Assembly (NCBI GenBank): GCA_045538555.1
Contig: JAZSRP010000016.1
Span: forward strand, 1 to 64,000
Reading direction: 5' to 3'
DNA length: 64,000 nt
From: Coliplasma sp045538555
GTDB taxonomy: Bacteria > Bacillota > Clostridia > Oscillospirales > CAG-382
In this document: piece by piece, positions 25,825 through 34,149 of the stretch
Position numbering within the stretch: the stretch's first letter is position 1
Layout: each line of letters begins with the position of its first letter
Translations under genes and position numbers: made by a program
Notes under the pieces: generated by a model
Database searches by the model: none
The model's input: the letters and a program-made list of their open reading frames with translations, nothing else
Told to the model about the DNA's origin: nothing

Positions 25825-26224
25825 AAAAAAGAACCGTTGGTGGGAGACACTTCGTAAGGAAGTTGTCTCCCACGGCTTTTTTGTTTACAAAAGAAATGAC
25901 ACTTTGCACAAAGATTGTGAAAGTGTCATAGTGGGTTACATACTTTGAAAAAATATGACTTGCCGAAAAACAAAAGGTGTTATTCTCGGCAGGTAAAGTT
26001 ATATTGCAAACTACCGTTTGCAGTGATATTTTTGCCTAAAGGCAAAAGTGATATTGAAACCTTACGGTTTCAGTGGTATTATATTCGCCCGTAAAACTGC
26101 CCGAAGGGCAATATAACTATGCGAAGCATAATATCACTGCGAAGCAATATCACTCGCCGCCAGGCGAATATAACTGAGGCTCACTTCCTTACGGAGTGTG
26201 CCTCGTGATACGGTTCTTTTTTTT
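25825..26224. repeat. Hairpin-ladder element A
   Basis: Termini GAACCGT (25831-25837, preceded by six A) and ACGGTTC (26210-26216, followed by T-run) are complementary. Left linkers: 25997-26005 AGTTATATT, 26022-26030 and 26047-26055 AGTGATATT, 26072-26080 AGTGGTATT. Right linkers: 26110-26118 AATATAACT, 26130-26138 and 26146-26154 AATATCACT, 26167-26175 AATATAACT. Nested pairing is perfect for the three outer pairs. Small hairpins sit between all linkers. The left arm also holds hairpins at 25840-25873 (followed by a T-run) and 25898-25927. It lies between convergent genes and could terminate both. It aligns along its length with the reverse complement of element B. Confidence 0.88.
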
Positions 26225-26233
26225 GCGGAAAAG

Positions 26234-26262
26234 AAAAGGAGCCGAAAAACGACTCCTTTTTT
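26234..26262 (-). terminator. Terminator after the MsmX-type ATPase gene
   Basis: AAAAGGAG and CTCCTTTT flank a short loop, with one mismatch in the inner stem. A/T runs on both sides allow either direction. It lies directly after the ATPase stop. Confidence 0.75.
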
Positions 26263-26268
26263 GCAATA

Positions 26269-27390
26269 TTAGTGAACGATGATCTTCTCGGTCTCTTTGT
26301 CAAAGATGTGGATGTGTGAAACATCGACTGCAATCTTGATCTTCTCGCCGGCTTTTGCGGTGGAGTGAGAAGAAACTCTGGAGGTAAGGTTTGCCTCTCC
26401 GTTGATAGTGAGGTAGAGGTTGATCTCAGCGCCCATGAGCTCGGTGAACTCAACGTCTGCATCAATGATGGTGTCCTTGAATTTCTCCATATATACGGGC
26501 TCGTCGTGGAGAAGCTCGGGACGGAGACCGGCAATGACTTCCTTGCCGATGTAGTCAGCCAGATTGCTGTCCTCAAATTTCTCCTTGGGAACCTTGAAGC
26601 TGACACCTGCAAACTCAAGATAAACGTCATCCTGTCCCTTGGGTTTGGTGAGCTTGCAATCAACAAAGTTCATCTGAGGAGTGCCGATAAATCCGGCAAC
26701 AAACATGTTGCAGGGGAGATCGTACAGATTTTGAGGAGTGTCAACCTGCTGAATGAGACCATCCTTCATAACAACGATACGGGTAGCCATGGTCATTGCC
26801 TCAACCTGGTCGTGGGTAACGTAGATAAAGGTTGTCTGGAGCTTCTGGTGAAGCTTGGTAAGCTCTGTTCTCATGGTAGCACGGAGCTTTGCGTCCAGGT
26901 TGGACAAGGGCTCGTCAAGAAGGAATACCTTGGGCTCACGAACGATAGCACGACCGAGAGCAACACGCTGCTTCTGACCGCCGGACAGCGCCTTGGGCTT
27001 TCTGTCAAGAAGGTGTGTGATGTCAAGTATTCTGGCGGCCTCTTCAACGCGGCGCTTGATCTCTTCTTTTCTGACCTTGCGGAGCTTGAGACCAAATGCC
27101 ATGTTGTCAAAAACAGACATGTGGGGATACAGAGCGTAGTTCTGGAACACCATCGCGATGTCTCTGTCCTTGGGAGCAACGTCGTTGACGCGCTTGTTCT
27201 CGATGAACAGCTCGCCCTCGGTGATCTCCTCAAGACCTGCGATCATACGGAGAGTGGTGGTCTTGCCGCATCCGGAAGGACCGACCAGGATGATAAACTC
27301 CTTGTCCTTGATCTCAAGAGTGAAATCCGAAACAGCGGTTACGCCGCCGGGATATCTTTTGTAAATGTGCTTAAACAGTACACTTGCCAT
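26269..27390 (-). CDS. Sugar ABC transporter ATP-binding protein (UgpC/MsmX type)
   Basis: The 373-residue ATPase of the CUT1 sugar family has Walker A GPSGCGKTTT near 38, LSGGQKQRVALGRA as signature, Walker B VFLLDEPLSNLD, the switch His in VTHDQVEA, and a C-terminal TOBE/OB regulatory domain (240-373). It stands alone with no permeases, like MsmX, which energises several sugar importers. The orphan solute-binding lipoprotein at 36012 is a possible client. GAGGT precedes the ATG at 27390; the longer reading has no ribosome site. Confidence 0.9.
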   Translation of the reverse strand: MASVLFKHIYKRYPGGVTAVSDFTLEIKDKEFIILVGPSGCGKTTTLRMIAGLEEITEGELFIENKRVNDVAPKDRDIAMVFQNYALYPHMSVFDNMAFGLKLRKVRKEEIKRRVEEAARILDITHLLDRKPKALSGGQKQRVALGRAIVREPKVFLLDEPLSNLDAKLRATMRTELTKLHQKLQTTFIYVTHDQVEAMTMATRIVVMKDGLIQQVDTPQNLYDLPCNMFVAGFIGTPQMNFVDCKLTKPKGQDDVYLEFAGVSFKVPKEKFEDSNLADYIGKEVIAGLRPELLHDEPVYMEKFKDTIIDADVEFTELMGAEINLYLTINGEANLTSRVSSHSTAKAGEKIKIAVDVSHIHIFDKETEKIIVH

Positions 27391-27434
27391 TTGTAACCTC
27401 CATATGAGGGAAAACCTCATTTTCTTTCTAACAT

Positions 27435-27463
27435 ATGATACCAAAAAAATTGCTCTAATGTAA
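27435..27463 (-). promoter_or_regulatory. Promoter of the MsmX-type ATPase gene
   Basis: TTACAT and TATCAT on the minus strand with a 17-bp spacer, about 45 bp before the start. Confidence 0.55.
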
Positions 27464-27515
27464 GTGCCTTATTGTCCAAAAATTCACTGGGTCGTTTATA
27501 TATTTTGCATAATAT

Positions 27516-27986
27516 TCACGGCTTTTTGAACCCGTGGACAAATCCCTGCCCGTCGGCAGAGCATATGTCCCCTCCGATTATTCTTCCGTTTCTCACAAAA
27601 ACGGTTGCAAATACTTGCCCTTCGTATTCATAATTGTTCACGGAAAAGACATAAACATCTGCGGTTTTTCCTCTGTATCTTTTCAGATTTAGTCCCTGCG
27701 CCCGCTGAATATCATTGTACTGCTCGTACACACTGTTGAATTCCTCGGGAATGGTAATCTGCATTTTTTTTGCGGGGAAATCGTCAAGCTGGTGGCCAAA
27801 CTCTGTCAAAAGTGCTCTGATCTCCTCCTCGGAACCGCCGTTTCCGTAGTTGACCGCAACCTCGGCGGCGTCAGCGGAAATTGCCGCATCCGGCAGAAAT
27901 GAGACGATAGAAACAAGCACTGCAACAGACAGGGCAACCACAACAAAAAACTTGATCCCCGATGCCTTCAGGGTGTACACAAACAT
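27516..27986 (-). CDS. DUF4830 domain protein, membrane-anchored
   Basis: The 156-residue protein has one N-terminal membrane segment (about 12-32) and an outside domain. Family-like segments are EFNSVYEQYNDIQRAQGLNLKRYRGK and the C-terminal VRNGRIIGGDICSADGQGFVHGF, as in DUF4830. Function is unknown. It starts 56 bases after the end of the ABC-F gene on the same strand, with AAAGGAT upstream and no terminator between them, so it may share that transcript. Confidence 0.75.
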   Translation of the reverse strand: MFVYTLKASGIKFFVVVALSVAVLVSIVSFLPDAAISADAAEVAVNYGNGGSEEEIRALLTEFGHQLDDFPAKKMQITIPEEFNSVYEQYNDIQRAQGLNLKRYRGKTADVYVFSVNNYEYEGQVFATVFVRNGRIIGGDICSADGQGFVHGFKKP

Positions 27987-28042
27987 AACTCATCGATCCT
28001 TTCGGTTTTTCTCAATGCAATTATATTTGTAAAAAAGAAACT

Positions 28043-29959
28043 TTATTCCGTGAGAGCGGAAATTTCGGCACTGAGAGTCTCCATTTCCTCGTAGATCTGA
28101 AGCAGTCTGTCTTCTGTGTCGCTCTTTTGTGAAAAAAGTTCTGCCAGCAGCAGGTAGTCGGACGCGTTGCATTGGTCGTCAAGCTGTTCCTGGATCGATT
28201 GGTATTCCGCCTCCAGTAGCTCTGATTCCTTCTCCAATGCAGATAGGCGGTTTTTTGCGGAGCGTAGACGGTTTTTCTTTGCTTTTGCTTCTTCAAAAGT
28301 ATTTTTTCCGCTATCCTGCCTCTCAACCGGCTTTTCGGTGTCAGAGGGCGTGGTGCGACGTGCCAAAAAATCAGCGTATCCGCATTCAAACAGCTTTGAA
28401 CCGCAGGGATATGACTGGCGGTTTATTTCCAGAATTTTTGTGGCAAGCGTTTGCACAAAATATCTGTCGTGTGATACGGCAATAACCGTGCCGTCATATT
28501 CCTTGAGCGCCTGCTCCAGCATCTCACGTGAGTCGATGTCAAGATGGTTTGTGGGTTCGTCAAGAATCAAAAGACTTACTCCGCACGACACCATTTTTGC
28601 AATAGAAAGCCGCGCTCGTTCACCTCCGCTGAGGACCGAAACGAGCTTGAACACGTCCTCGCCACAAAAACCAAACCGTGCAAGCATTGAACGGATCTCG
28701 GTGTTTGTTTTGTCGGCATATACGCTCCAGAGCTCGTCGATCACTGTGTTTGTCTGAGTCAGCAGATGCTGCTCCTGATCGTAGTATCCCACCGTCTGAT
28801 TGTAGCCCGTCTCAAAGATCCCGCAGTCCTGAGTCTCACGTCCTGTGAGAATCTTGAGAAAGGTTGATTTTCCACATCCGTTGGCGCCCGTGACAAAAAG
28901 ACGGTCGCCTTTGAAAAGGTTGAAGGAGATATCGTCGAAAAGAGGAGTGCCCGGATATTTCTTTCCGATGCCCCGTACGGACAAAACATCTTTTCCGGCT
29001 GCGCCTGAATGGGTGACGGAAAACGTGATGCCTTTTTTTTGCTCCTTTGGCTTTGCAAGCTTTACCATTTTGTCAAGTTGCTTTTGCCTGCTCTCTGCGG
29101 CAATAATATTTTTTTCACGGTTCCATTTGCGCTGGTTTTCAATAAAAGCTTCGATTCTTTTGATTTCTTTTTGCTGGAGATTGTAGTGCTTGAGCTTGGT
29201 GGCGTCAAGAGCTTTCTTTTTTTCTTTAAAAACGGTGTAGGAACCGCTGTACATCTCACTCTCTCCGCTCAGTATCTCCAACGTGTGATCGGTGACCTTG
29301 TCAAGAAAAAATCTGTCGTGAGAGATGATCAAAAAAGTCTTTTTTGAGCCGGCCACAAATCCCTCAAGCCACGCACACGCCTCTGAATCGAGATGGTTTG
29401 TGGGCTCATCAAGCATCAGAATATCCGGTTCCTCAAGCAGCAGTTTGACCAGCAGCAGCTTGGTTTTTTGACCGCCGCTGAGTGAGTCTGCAGAACGGTC
29501 AAAGTCCTTTTCGGAAAACCCAAATTTTTCGAGCAATGCACGGGTTTTTCCTCGAAACTCATTGCCGCCCTTCAGCACAAAATTTTCGCTTTCAGTCACA
29601 AAAGCGTTGATGACGCTTCTGTCGCCGGATTCCATGCGGATACGGAGAGATTCGATGTTGTTTTCGGCATCCAAAAGCGGTTGAAAAGCGGACAGCGCCG
29701 CCTCGTATACGGAGCATCCGAATCTGTGGGCATCATTTATCTGCTCAAGACATCCGATGCGTGCGCCGGATTTCAAAAAAACGTTTCCCTCAGTGGGATT
29801 GAGAGCACCTCGTATAACCGAAAAAAGGGTGGATTTTCCGGCACCGTTTACGCCGATCACTCCCACCTTGTCCCCCGGATTTACCGAAAAAGATATTTTT
29901 TTCAAAACGTTGACGTCGCCGTATGAAACAGCCACGCCGTCACAAACAATAATACTCAT
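28043..29959 (-). CDS. ABC-F family ATPase
   Basis: The 638-residue protein holds two ABC domains without membrane helices. The first has GVNGAGKSTLF, LSGGQKTKLLLVKLL and ILMLDEPTNHLD; the second has GANGCGKSTFL, LSGGERARLSIAKM and LLILDEPTNHLD. A charged linker near 230-310 and a C-terminal coiled coil (about 560-638) are typical of Uup/YdiF-type members. ABC-F proteins act on ribosomes, either rescuing stalls or protecting against antibiotics; sequence alone does not decide. The start ATG has no Shine-Dalgarno sequence, and the promoter lies so close that the mRNA may be leaderless. Confidence 0.9.
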   Translation of the reverse strand: MSIIVCDGVAVSYGDVNVLKKISFSVNPGDKVGVIGVNGAGKSTLFSVIRGALNPTEGNVFLKSGARIGCLEQINDAHRFGCSVYEAALSAFQPLLDAENNIESLRIRMESGDRSVINAFVTESENFVLKGGNEFRGKTRALLEKFGFSEKDFDRSADSLSGGQKTKLLLVKLLLEEPDILMLDEPTNHLDSEACAWLEGFVAGSKKTFLIISHDRFFLDKVTDHTLEILSGESEMYSGSYTVFKEKKKALDATKLKHYNLQQKEIKRIEAFIENQRKWNREKNIIAAESRQKQLDKMVKLAKPKEQKKGITFSVTHSGAAGKDVLSVRGIGKKYPGTPLFDDISFNLFKGDRLFVTGANGCGKSTFLKILTGRETQDCGIFETGYNQTVGYYDQEQHLLTQTNTVIDELWSVYADKTNTEIRSMLARFGFCGEDVFKLVSVLSGGERARLSIAKMVSCGVSLLILDEPTNHLDIDSREMLEQALKEYDGTVIAVSHDRYFVQTLATKILEINRQSYPCGSKLFECGYADFLARRTTPSDTEKPVERQDSGKNTFEEAKAKKNRLRSAKNRLSALEKESELLEAEYQSIQEQLDDQCNASDYLLLAELFSQKSDTEDRLLQIYEEMETLSAEISALTE

Positions 29960-29965
29960 GAGGAT

Positions 29966-29994
29966 ATGATACCATAATCAAAAATAAGTGTCAA
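29966..29994 (-). promoter_or_regulatory. Promoter of the ABC-F gene, probably leaderless
   Basis: TTGACA and TATCAT on the minus strand with a 17-bp spacer. The -10 box ends only 6 bases before the start codon at 29959. Confidence 0.7.
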
Positions 29995-30023
29995 TACAAG
30001 CGTCAAATGAATCGAATAATAAC

Positions 30024-30051
30024 AAAAAAGGCGGAGCGTAATTGCTCCGCC
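30024..30051 (-). terminator. Terminator after the DUF378 gene
   Basis: GGCGGAGC and GCTCCGCC pair around a 6-nt loop; on the minus strand a T-run follows. Confidence 0.85.
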
Positions 30052-30070
30052 GTGGCTGTATTTTGGGAGG

Positions 30071-30289
30071 TTATCTTGCGGCAAGTGCGGGCTCGTTCTC
30101 TCTGTTTCGGAAAAACAGACTGATGAGCCAGAGACCGCAGATGGCAACAAGGGTGTATACTATTCTGCTGATCATTGCCGCCTGACCGCCAAACAGCCAA
30201 GCGACGATATCAAACTCAAACAGACCGATAGAACCCCAGTTGATTGCGCCGACAATTACCAAAAACAGCGCGATTCTGTCAAAAATCAT
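30071..30289 (-). CDS. DUF378 family small membrane protein
   Basis: The 72-residue protein has two membrane helices. The N-terminal pattern RIALFLVIVGAINWGSIGLF is the DUF378 signature. Role is unknown. I use the ATG at 30289, which sits 8 bases from GGAGG; an ATG six bases upstream is too near the site. It is divergent from trmB. Confidence 0.82.
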   Translation of the reverse strand: MIFDRIALFLVIVGAINWGSIGLFEFDIVAWLFGGQAAMISRIVYTLVAICGLWLISLFFRNRENEPALAAR

Positions 30290-30341
30290 AAACATTTTCC
30301 TCCCCGATGAGTATTTTGTCCCGCAAAACAAAAAATATTCG

Positions 30342-30370
30342 TTGACAAAAAAACAATTATTTTGTATCAT
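30342..30370 (+). promoter_or_regulatory. Promoter of trmB
   Basis: TTGACA and TATCAT with a 17-bp spacer, 46 bp before the ATG at 30417. Confidence 0.75.
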
Positions 30371-30416
30371 ACCAAAAAAACAGACAGCAAAAACACCGCA
30401 TTTTGGAGGCGATACC

Positions 30417-31064
30417 ATGAGAATGAGACCAAAAAAGAACAGGGACGCACGTATGGAAAAGGTTTCTCATCTTCTTGCCGTCACAGACGGAGAGGGGATG
30501 GTTGACCTTGCAGCTACATTTGGTAGTACGGATGGTATTCTCCTTGAGATCGGATGCGGAAAAGGTTCTTTTGCAGTAGGACTTGCCGAGCGTGAAATTG
30601 GCTCAAATATTCTTGCGGTGGAGCTTGTGCCCGATGTGCTGATGATGGCAATGGAAAAAGCGCAAAGAGAAGGAAAATCGACTCTGCGCTTTCTCAATGC
30701 GGATGCAAACAACATTGATCTTATTATTCCCAAAAACAGCGTGAAAAAGATGTTTCTCAACTTTTCCGATCCCTGGCCCAAGAAACGCAACGCAAAAAGG
30801 CGTCTCACCAGCCCTTCTTTTCTTGAAAAATACAAAAAAATACTTGCCTCTGACGGCAAGATATTTTTCAAGACGGACAACAAGCCCTTGTTTGATTATT
30901 CGCTGGAGACCTTTGTTTCCTGCGGGTACGTTTTGGACAATGTTTGCTTTGACCTTCATTCGGATCCCGAGATGTCAAAGACAAACATTGTCACAGAGTA
31001 TGAGACAAACTTTTCACAAAAAGGTTTTCTCATCAATTATCTTGAGGCAAGCGTGAGGGATTGA
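30417..31064 (+). CDS. trmB: tRNA (guanine-N7)-methyltransferase
   Basis: The 215-residue SAM-dependent enzyme makes m7G46 in tRNA. The SAM loop LLEIGCGKGSF, the acidic AVELVPD, and the signature FSDPWPKKRNAKRRLT are all visible, as is the C-terminal TEYETNFSQKG. GGAGGCG precedes the ATG at 30417; a longer reading would start upstream of the promoter. It converges with the murE-like gene, 4 bases away. Confidence 0.93.
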   Translation: MRMRPKKNRDARMEKVSHLLAVTDGEGMVDLAATFGSTDGILLEIGCGKGSFAVGLAEREIGSNILAVELVPDVLMMAMEKAQREGKSTLRFLNADANNIDLIIPKNSVKKMFLNFSDPWPKKRNAKRRLTSPSFLEKYKKILASDGKIFFKTDNKPLFDYSLETFVSCGYVLDNVCFDLHSDPEMSKTNIVTEYETNFSQKGFLINYLEASVRD

Positions 31065-31068
31065 CGGA

Positions 31069-32529
31069 TCAGATTTCTTTCAGTGCGTCATATACGACCT
31101 GACGCTCGTCAAAGGGGTACTTTACACCTTCGATCTCTTCGTACATTTCGTGCCCTTTTCCGATAAGCAGCACAACGTCGCCTTCCTTGGCAGCAAGGAG
31201 GGCTTCTTTTATTGCACGCCTGCGGTCGGGGATGATAAAGTATCTTCCGTCTGTCTTGGTCATTCCCACCAAAATGTCGTCAATGATGTCCAGTACACGC
31301 TCGTATCTCGAGTTGTCGGCGGTGATGACGGACAGGTCGGAGTTTCTGCCGATGACCTCTCCCATTGCGTATCTGCGGAGCTTGGAACGGTTGCCTCCGC
31401 ATCCAAAAACGGAGATGATACGTTTGGGATTGTATCTCTTGATAGTGTCAAACAGGTTTTTTACGCTGTATTCGTTGTGAGCAAAATCAATGATAACCGT
31501 AAAATTTGTTCCGGTGGGAACGATCTCCATCCTGCCTTTTACAAAAGCTGTGGAAAGTCCGGCTTTTATGTGTTCCTTGCTTATTCCGTCGGTGCGTGCA
31601 ACGGCAACTGCGGCAACTGCGTTGTAAAGTGAAAAATATCCCGGTGTGTTGAGAGATACTCTGTATGCATCATCACCGTCTTTGCACTCAAAGGTGGTGC
31701 TCAGACCACTGCTTCCTACGGAAAATTCGGGAAAATCAAATCCATATTCCGATTTGCCTCCCTTTGAAAACTCTATGAGAGGGCAGGTGATCCCGCTGAC
31801 GATCCTGTCATAGTAGTCGGTGTCACGGTTGATGATGACCTTGTCCGACTGATCAAAAATCATCTTTTTGCAGTTGAGGTATTCGTCAAAATCGCTGTGC
31901 TCTGCCACACCGATATGATCCGGTGAAAGGTTTGTAAAAATGCTTGTGTTAAATCGGATCCCATGTGTTCTGGAAAGCTTGAATCCCTGGGAGGTCGCCT
32001 CGATGACCACGGTGTCACAGCCGCAGTCAAGCATCTCTCGGAAATACTTGTGTATGAGGTAGGACTCAGGGGTGGAGTTGTCGCTGTCGTATTTTGTATC
32101 ACCGATATAAATACCGGTGGAGCCGATAACTCCGACCTTGTGACCGGCTGCCTCGTAGATGCCTTTTATCATAAAGGAGGTGCTGGTCTTTCCCTTTGTG
32201 CCGGTGATACCGATAACGTTGAGTGAGGCATTGGGGTTTCCAAAAAGGTTTGCGCTGGCAAGGGCAAGAAATTTTCTTGTATCCTCAACGTGTATCACTG
32301 TTGCATCCTCCGGCAGCGACAGCTGTTTTTCGACGGCAAAAACGCGGACACCTTTGTTGTAGGCATCCTTTGCAAACCCGTGGCCGTCCACCTGAAAACC
32401 GCATATACACACAAAGATGGTGTCGGGGCATGCCTTTCTGGAGTCGTACACAAGGTCTTTTATCTCAATACTGCCGTCAAAAACAGCGTCGGGAAGATCG
32501 ATCCCTCTGAGAATATCAAAAAGCTTCAT
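31069..32529 (-). CDS. MurE-like Mur ligase
   Basis: The 486-residue ligase adds an amino acid to a UDP-MurNAc peptide or a similar acceptor. ATP loop GITGTKGKTST is near 110. The conserved STPES (normally TTPD/TTPE) and ATSQGF are in place, as are TNLSPDH and a C-terminal domain with GKGHEMY. The amino-acid specificity loop, DNPR in meso-DAP ligases, reads DNSR: Arg is kept but Pro is lost. It lies downstream of dapF in one operon, favouring meso-DAP, but clostridial genomes can carry a second MurE-like ligase, so the substrate is open. GGAGGT precedes the ATG. Confidence 0.8.
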   Translation of the reverse strand: MKLFDILRGIDLPDAVFDGSIEIKDLVYDSRKACPDTIFVCICGFQVDGHGFAKDAYNKGVRVFAVEKQLSLPEDATVIHVEDTRKFLALASANLFGNPNASLNVIGITGTKGKTSTSFMIKGIYEAAGHKVGVIGSTGIYIGDTKYDSDNSTPESYLIHKYFREMLDCGCDTVVIEATSQGFKLSRTHGIRFNTSIFTNLSPDHIGVAEHSDFDEYLNCKKMIFDQSDKVIINRDTDYYDRIVSGITCPLIEFSKGGKSEYGFDFPEFSVGSSGLSTTFECKDGDDAYRVSLNTPGYFSLYNAVAAVAVARTDGISKEHIKAGLSTAFVKGRMEIVPTGTNFTVIIDFAHNEYSVKNLFDTIKRYNPKRIISVFGCGGNRSKLRRYAMGEVIGRNSDLSVITADNSRYERVLDIIDDILVGMTKTDGRYFIIPDRRRAIKEALLAAKEGDVVLLIGKGHEMYEEIEGVKYPFDERQVVYDALKEI

Positions 32530-32591
32530 TTTTTACCTCCGAAAAACGTTGTTAGCGTTATTATTGTGATGTTTAGTTATCTGCAGAATGA

Positions 32592-33374
32592 TCAATATTC
32601 TCCGCAAAAGACTGCGATGCATTCACCTGATGCAAAAACTTCGCCTTTTGCGTCGATGCGAATATCCAAAACTCCGCCCGGCTGACGCACCCTTGTTTCG
32701 TTTCCGCACAGTCCTTCGGTAAAAGCGGTATATGCAGCAGCACCCGATCCGGTAGCACATGAAAGCGTTTCGCCCACGCCGCGCTCCCACACTCTCATCA
32801 AAATCTCTCCGTTGTGGAGAACTGTACAAAACTCTGCGTTTGCACCGTTTGGAAAGAATGGGTGCCTTTCGGCGGCGGCTCCGCATCTCAAAAACAAGTC
32901 ATCATCCAACGGTCGGCAAAAGATCACACAGTGGGGATTTCCAGTAGAAACCGAGAAATACTCAAATTCATGACCTTCCAGAAAAATACTGCCGGCGCCG
33001 TTGATTTTTGGGGTGCCGATGCTGCATTCGGACCCGTTTTCCGTGATCCGAACCTTTCGTATCCCCGCAACCGTCTGTACGGAAAAGGCGCTCTTGCCGC
33101 TGTATCCGCACCTGACCACGTACCTTGCAGAGCAGCGCAGAGCATTTCCGCACATTTCCGCTTCGGTTCCGTCGGGGTTGAATATACGCATGAAATAATC
33201 TCCCTCTGCAGAAGCGGTGATGGTCACCAACCCGTCTGCTCCGATGCCGTATTTTCTGTGGCAAATGCTGCGTATAAAGTCAGTGTCGGGGGAGAAATGC
33301 GCTTTTGGAGAACCGACAAATACAAAATCGTTTCCCAAACCTTGCATCTTTGTAAATTTGATCTTGCTGCTCAT
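32592..33374 (-). CDS. dapF: Diaminopimelate epimerase
   Basis: The 260-residue, two-lobed cofactor-free epimerase converts LL-DAP to meso-DAP for lysine and peptidoglycan. The catalytic cysteines are in EMCGNALRC and in TLSCATGSG. The N-terminal KMQGLGNDF is the family opening. The ATG at 33374 is preceded by GGTGAG; a GTG three codons earlier is also possible. It is the first gene of a dapF-murE-like operon, 62 bases before the ligase. Confidence 0.92.
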   Translation of the reverse strand: MSSKIKFTKMQGLGNDFVFVGSPKAHFSPDTDFIRSICHRKYGIGADGLVTITASAEGDYFMRIFNPDGTEAEMCGNALRCSARYVVRCGYSGKSAFSVQTVAGIRKVRITENGSECSIGTPKINGAGSIFLEGHEFEYFSVSTGNPHCVIFCRPLDDDLFLRCGAAAERHPFFPNGANAEFCTVLHNGEILMRVWERGVGETLSCATGSGAAAYTAFTEGLCGNETRVRQPGGVLDIRIDAKGEVFASGECIAVFCGEY

Positions 33375-33390
33375 ATCACTCACCGTCTCA

Positions 33391-33418
33391 ATTATATCAT
33401 TATTTTTATATATTTCAA
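33391..33418 (-). promoter_or_regulatory. Promoter of dapF and the murE-like gene
   Basis: TTGAAA and TATAAT on the minus strand with a 16-bp spacer, close to the dapF start. Confidence 0.6.
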
Positions 33419-33450
33419 TAGTTCAAAGCACAAAAAGTTGAATTTGGTAC

Positions 33451-33479
33451 TTGGCAAAGGAAAATATTTGTGATAGAAT
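33451..33479 (+). promoter_or_regulatory. Promoter of the yfbR-like gene
   Basis: TTGGCA (33451-33456) and TAGAAT (33474-33479) with a 17-bp spacer. It rules out translation start sites upstream of about 33485. Confidence 0.65.
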
Positions 33480-33513
33480 CAAAAGAGGAAAGTTTTTTGA
33501 TCGGAGGCGTATT

Positions 33514-34092
33514 TTGGAAAAAGGTTTTTTTGCCATGCTTTTTCGCATGAAGCACATAAAAAGATGGGGGATAATGCATTCCCTTATACCCGATTATCTT
33601 TCCACTCATTCCCTTGAGGTAGGTTTTATTGCCCATGCGCTTGCCGTTATCGGAAACACGAGGTTTGGCAGGGATTATAATTGCGACAGAATCGTGCTCA
33701 AGGCGATCTATCACGATGTGCCGGAGATTTTTACGGGAGATATTCCCACTCCCGTCAAATATTACAGTGCAGAGACAAAAAACGCCTACAACGCTGTGGA
33801 GGAGGCATCGCTTTCAAAGCTGATGTCAATGCTCCCGCAGGAGCTCAAGCCTTCATATGAGCCGCTGTTTGAACACACTGTCGAAGAAAAAAAGCTGATC
33901 AAATCCGCAGACCGCATCTCCGCCTATCTGAAGTGCCGCGAGGAGGAACGGTACGGAAACAGTGAGTTTAAAAAAGCAGGCCAACGCTTGCTGGACGCTA
34001 TCAAAGAATCCCATTGTCCCGAGGCGGAGTATTTTCTCAAGGAGTTCCTTGACGGGTTTGATCTGCCCATTGACTCCATCCTTGACAAATGA
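33514..34092 (+). CDS. HD-domain 5'-deoxynucleotidase, YfbR-like
   Basis: The 192-residue HD phosphohydrolase resembles YfbR, which dephosphorylates deoxynucleoside monophosphates. Metal residues are in STHSLEVGFIAHAL and in the HD pair of AIYHDVPEIFTGDIPTP, with a later Asp in KSADRISAYLKC. I choose the TTG at 33514, because GGAGG lies 6 bases upstream and the promoter excludes the earlier in-frame ATG. An ATG at 33535 is the alternative. Confidence 0.85.
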   Translation: MEKGFFAMLFRMKHIKRWGIMHSLIPDYLSTHSLEVGFIAHALAVIGNTRFGRDYNCDRIVLKAIYHDVPEIFTGDIPTPVKYYSAETKNAYNAVEEASLSKLMSMLPQELKPSYEPLFEHTVEEKKLIKSADRISAYLKCREEERYGNSEFKKAGQRLLDAIKESHCPEAEYFLKEFLDGFDLPIDSILDK

Positions 34093-34149
34093 ATTTGTTT
34101 TTTTAAAAAATTTTAAAAAATAAATATCAAAAAACAAGAGAGGTACACT

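Noticed and set aside
26365..27396. 343-residue open frame on the plus strand across the MsmX-type ATPase
   Set aside because: Antisense shadow of a clear ABC ATPase gene.
28043..29959. Dedicated antibiotic-resistance ABC-F
   Set aside because: The sequence features fit the general Uup/YdiF type, and there is no uORF attenuator or mobile context. Resistance cannot be claimed.
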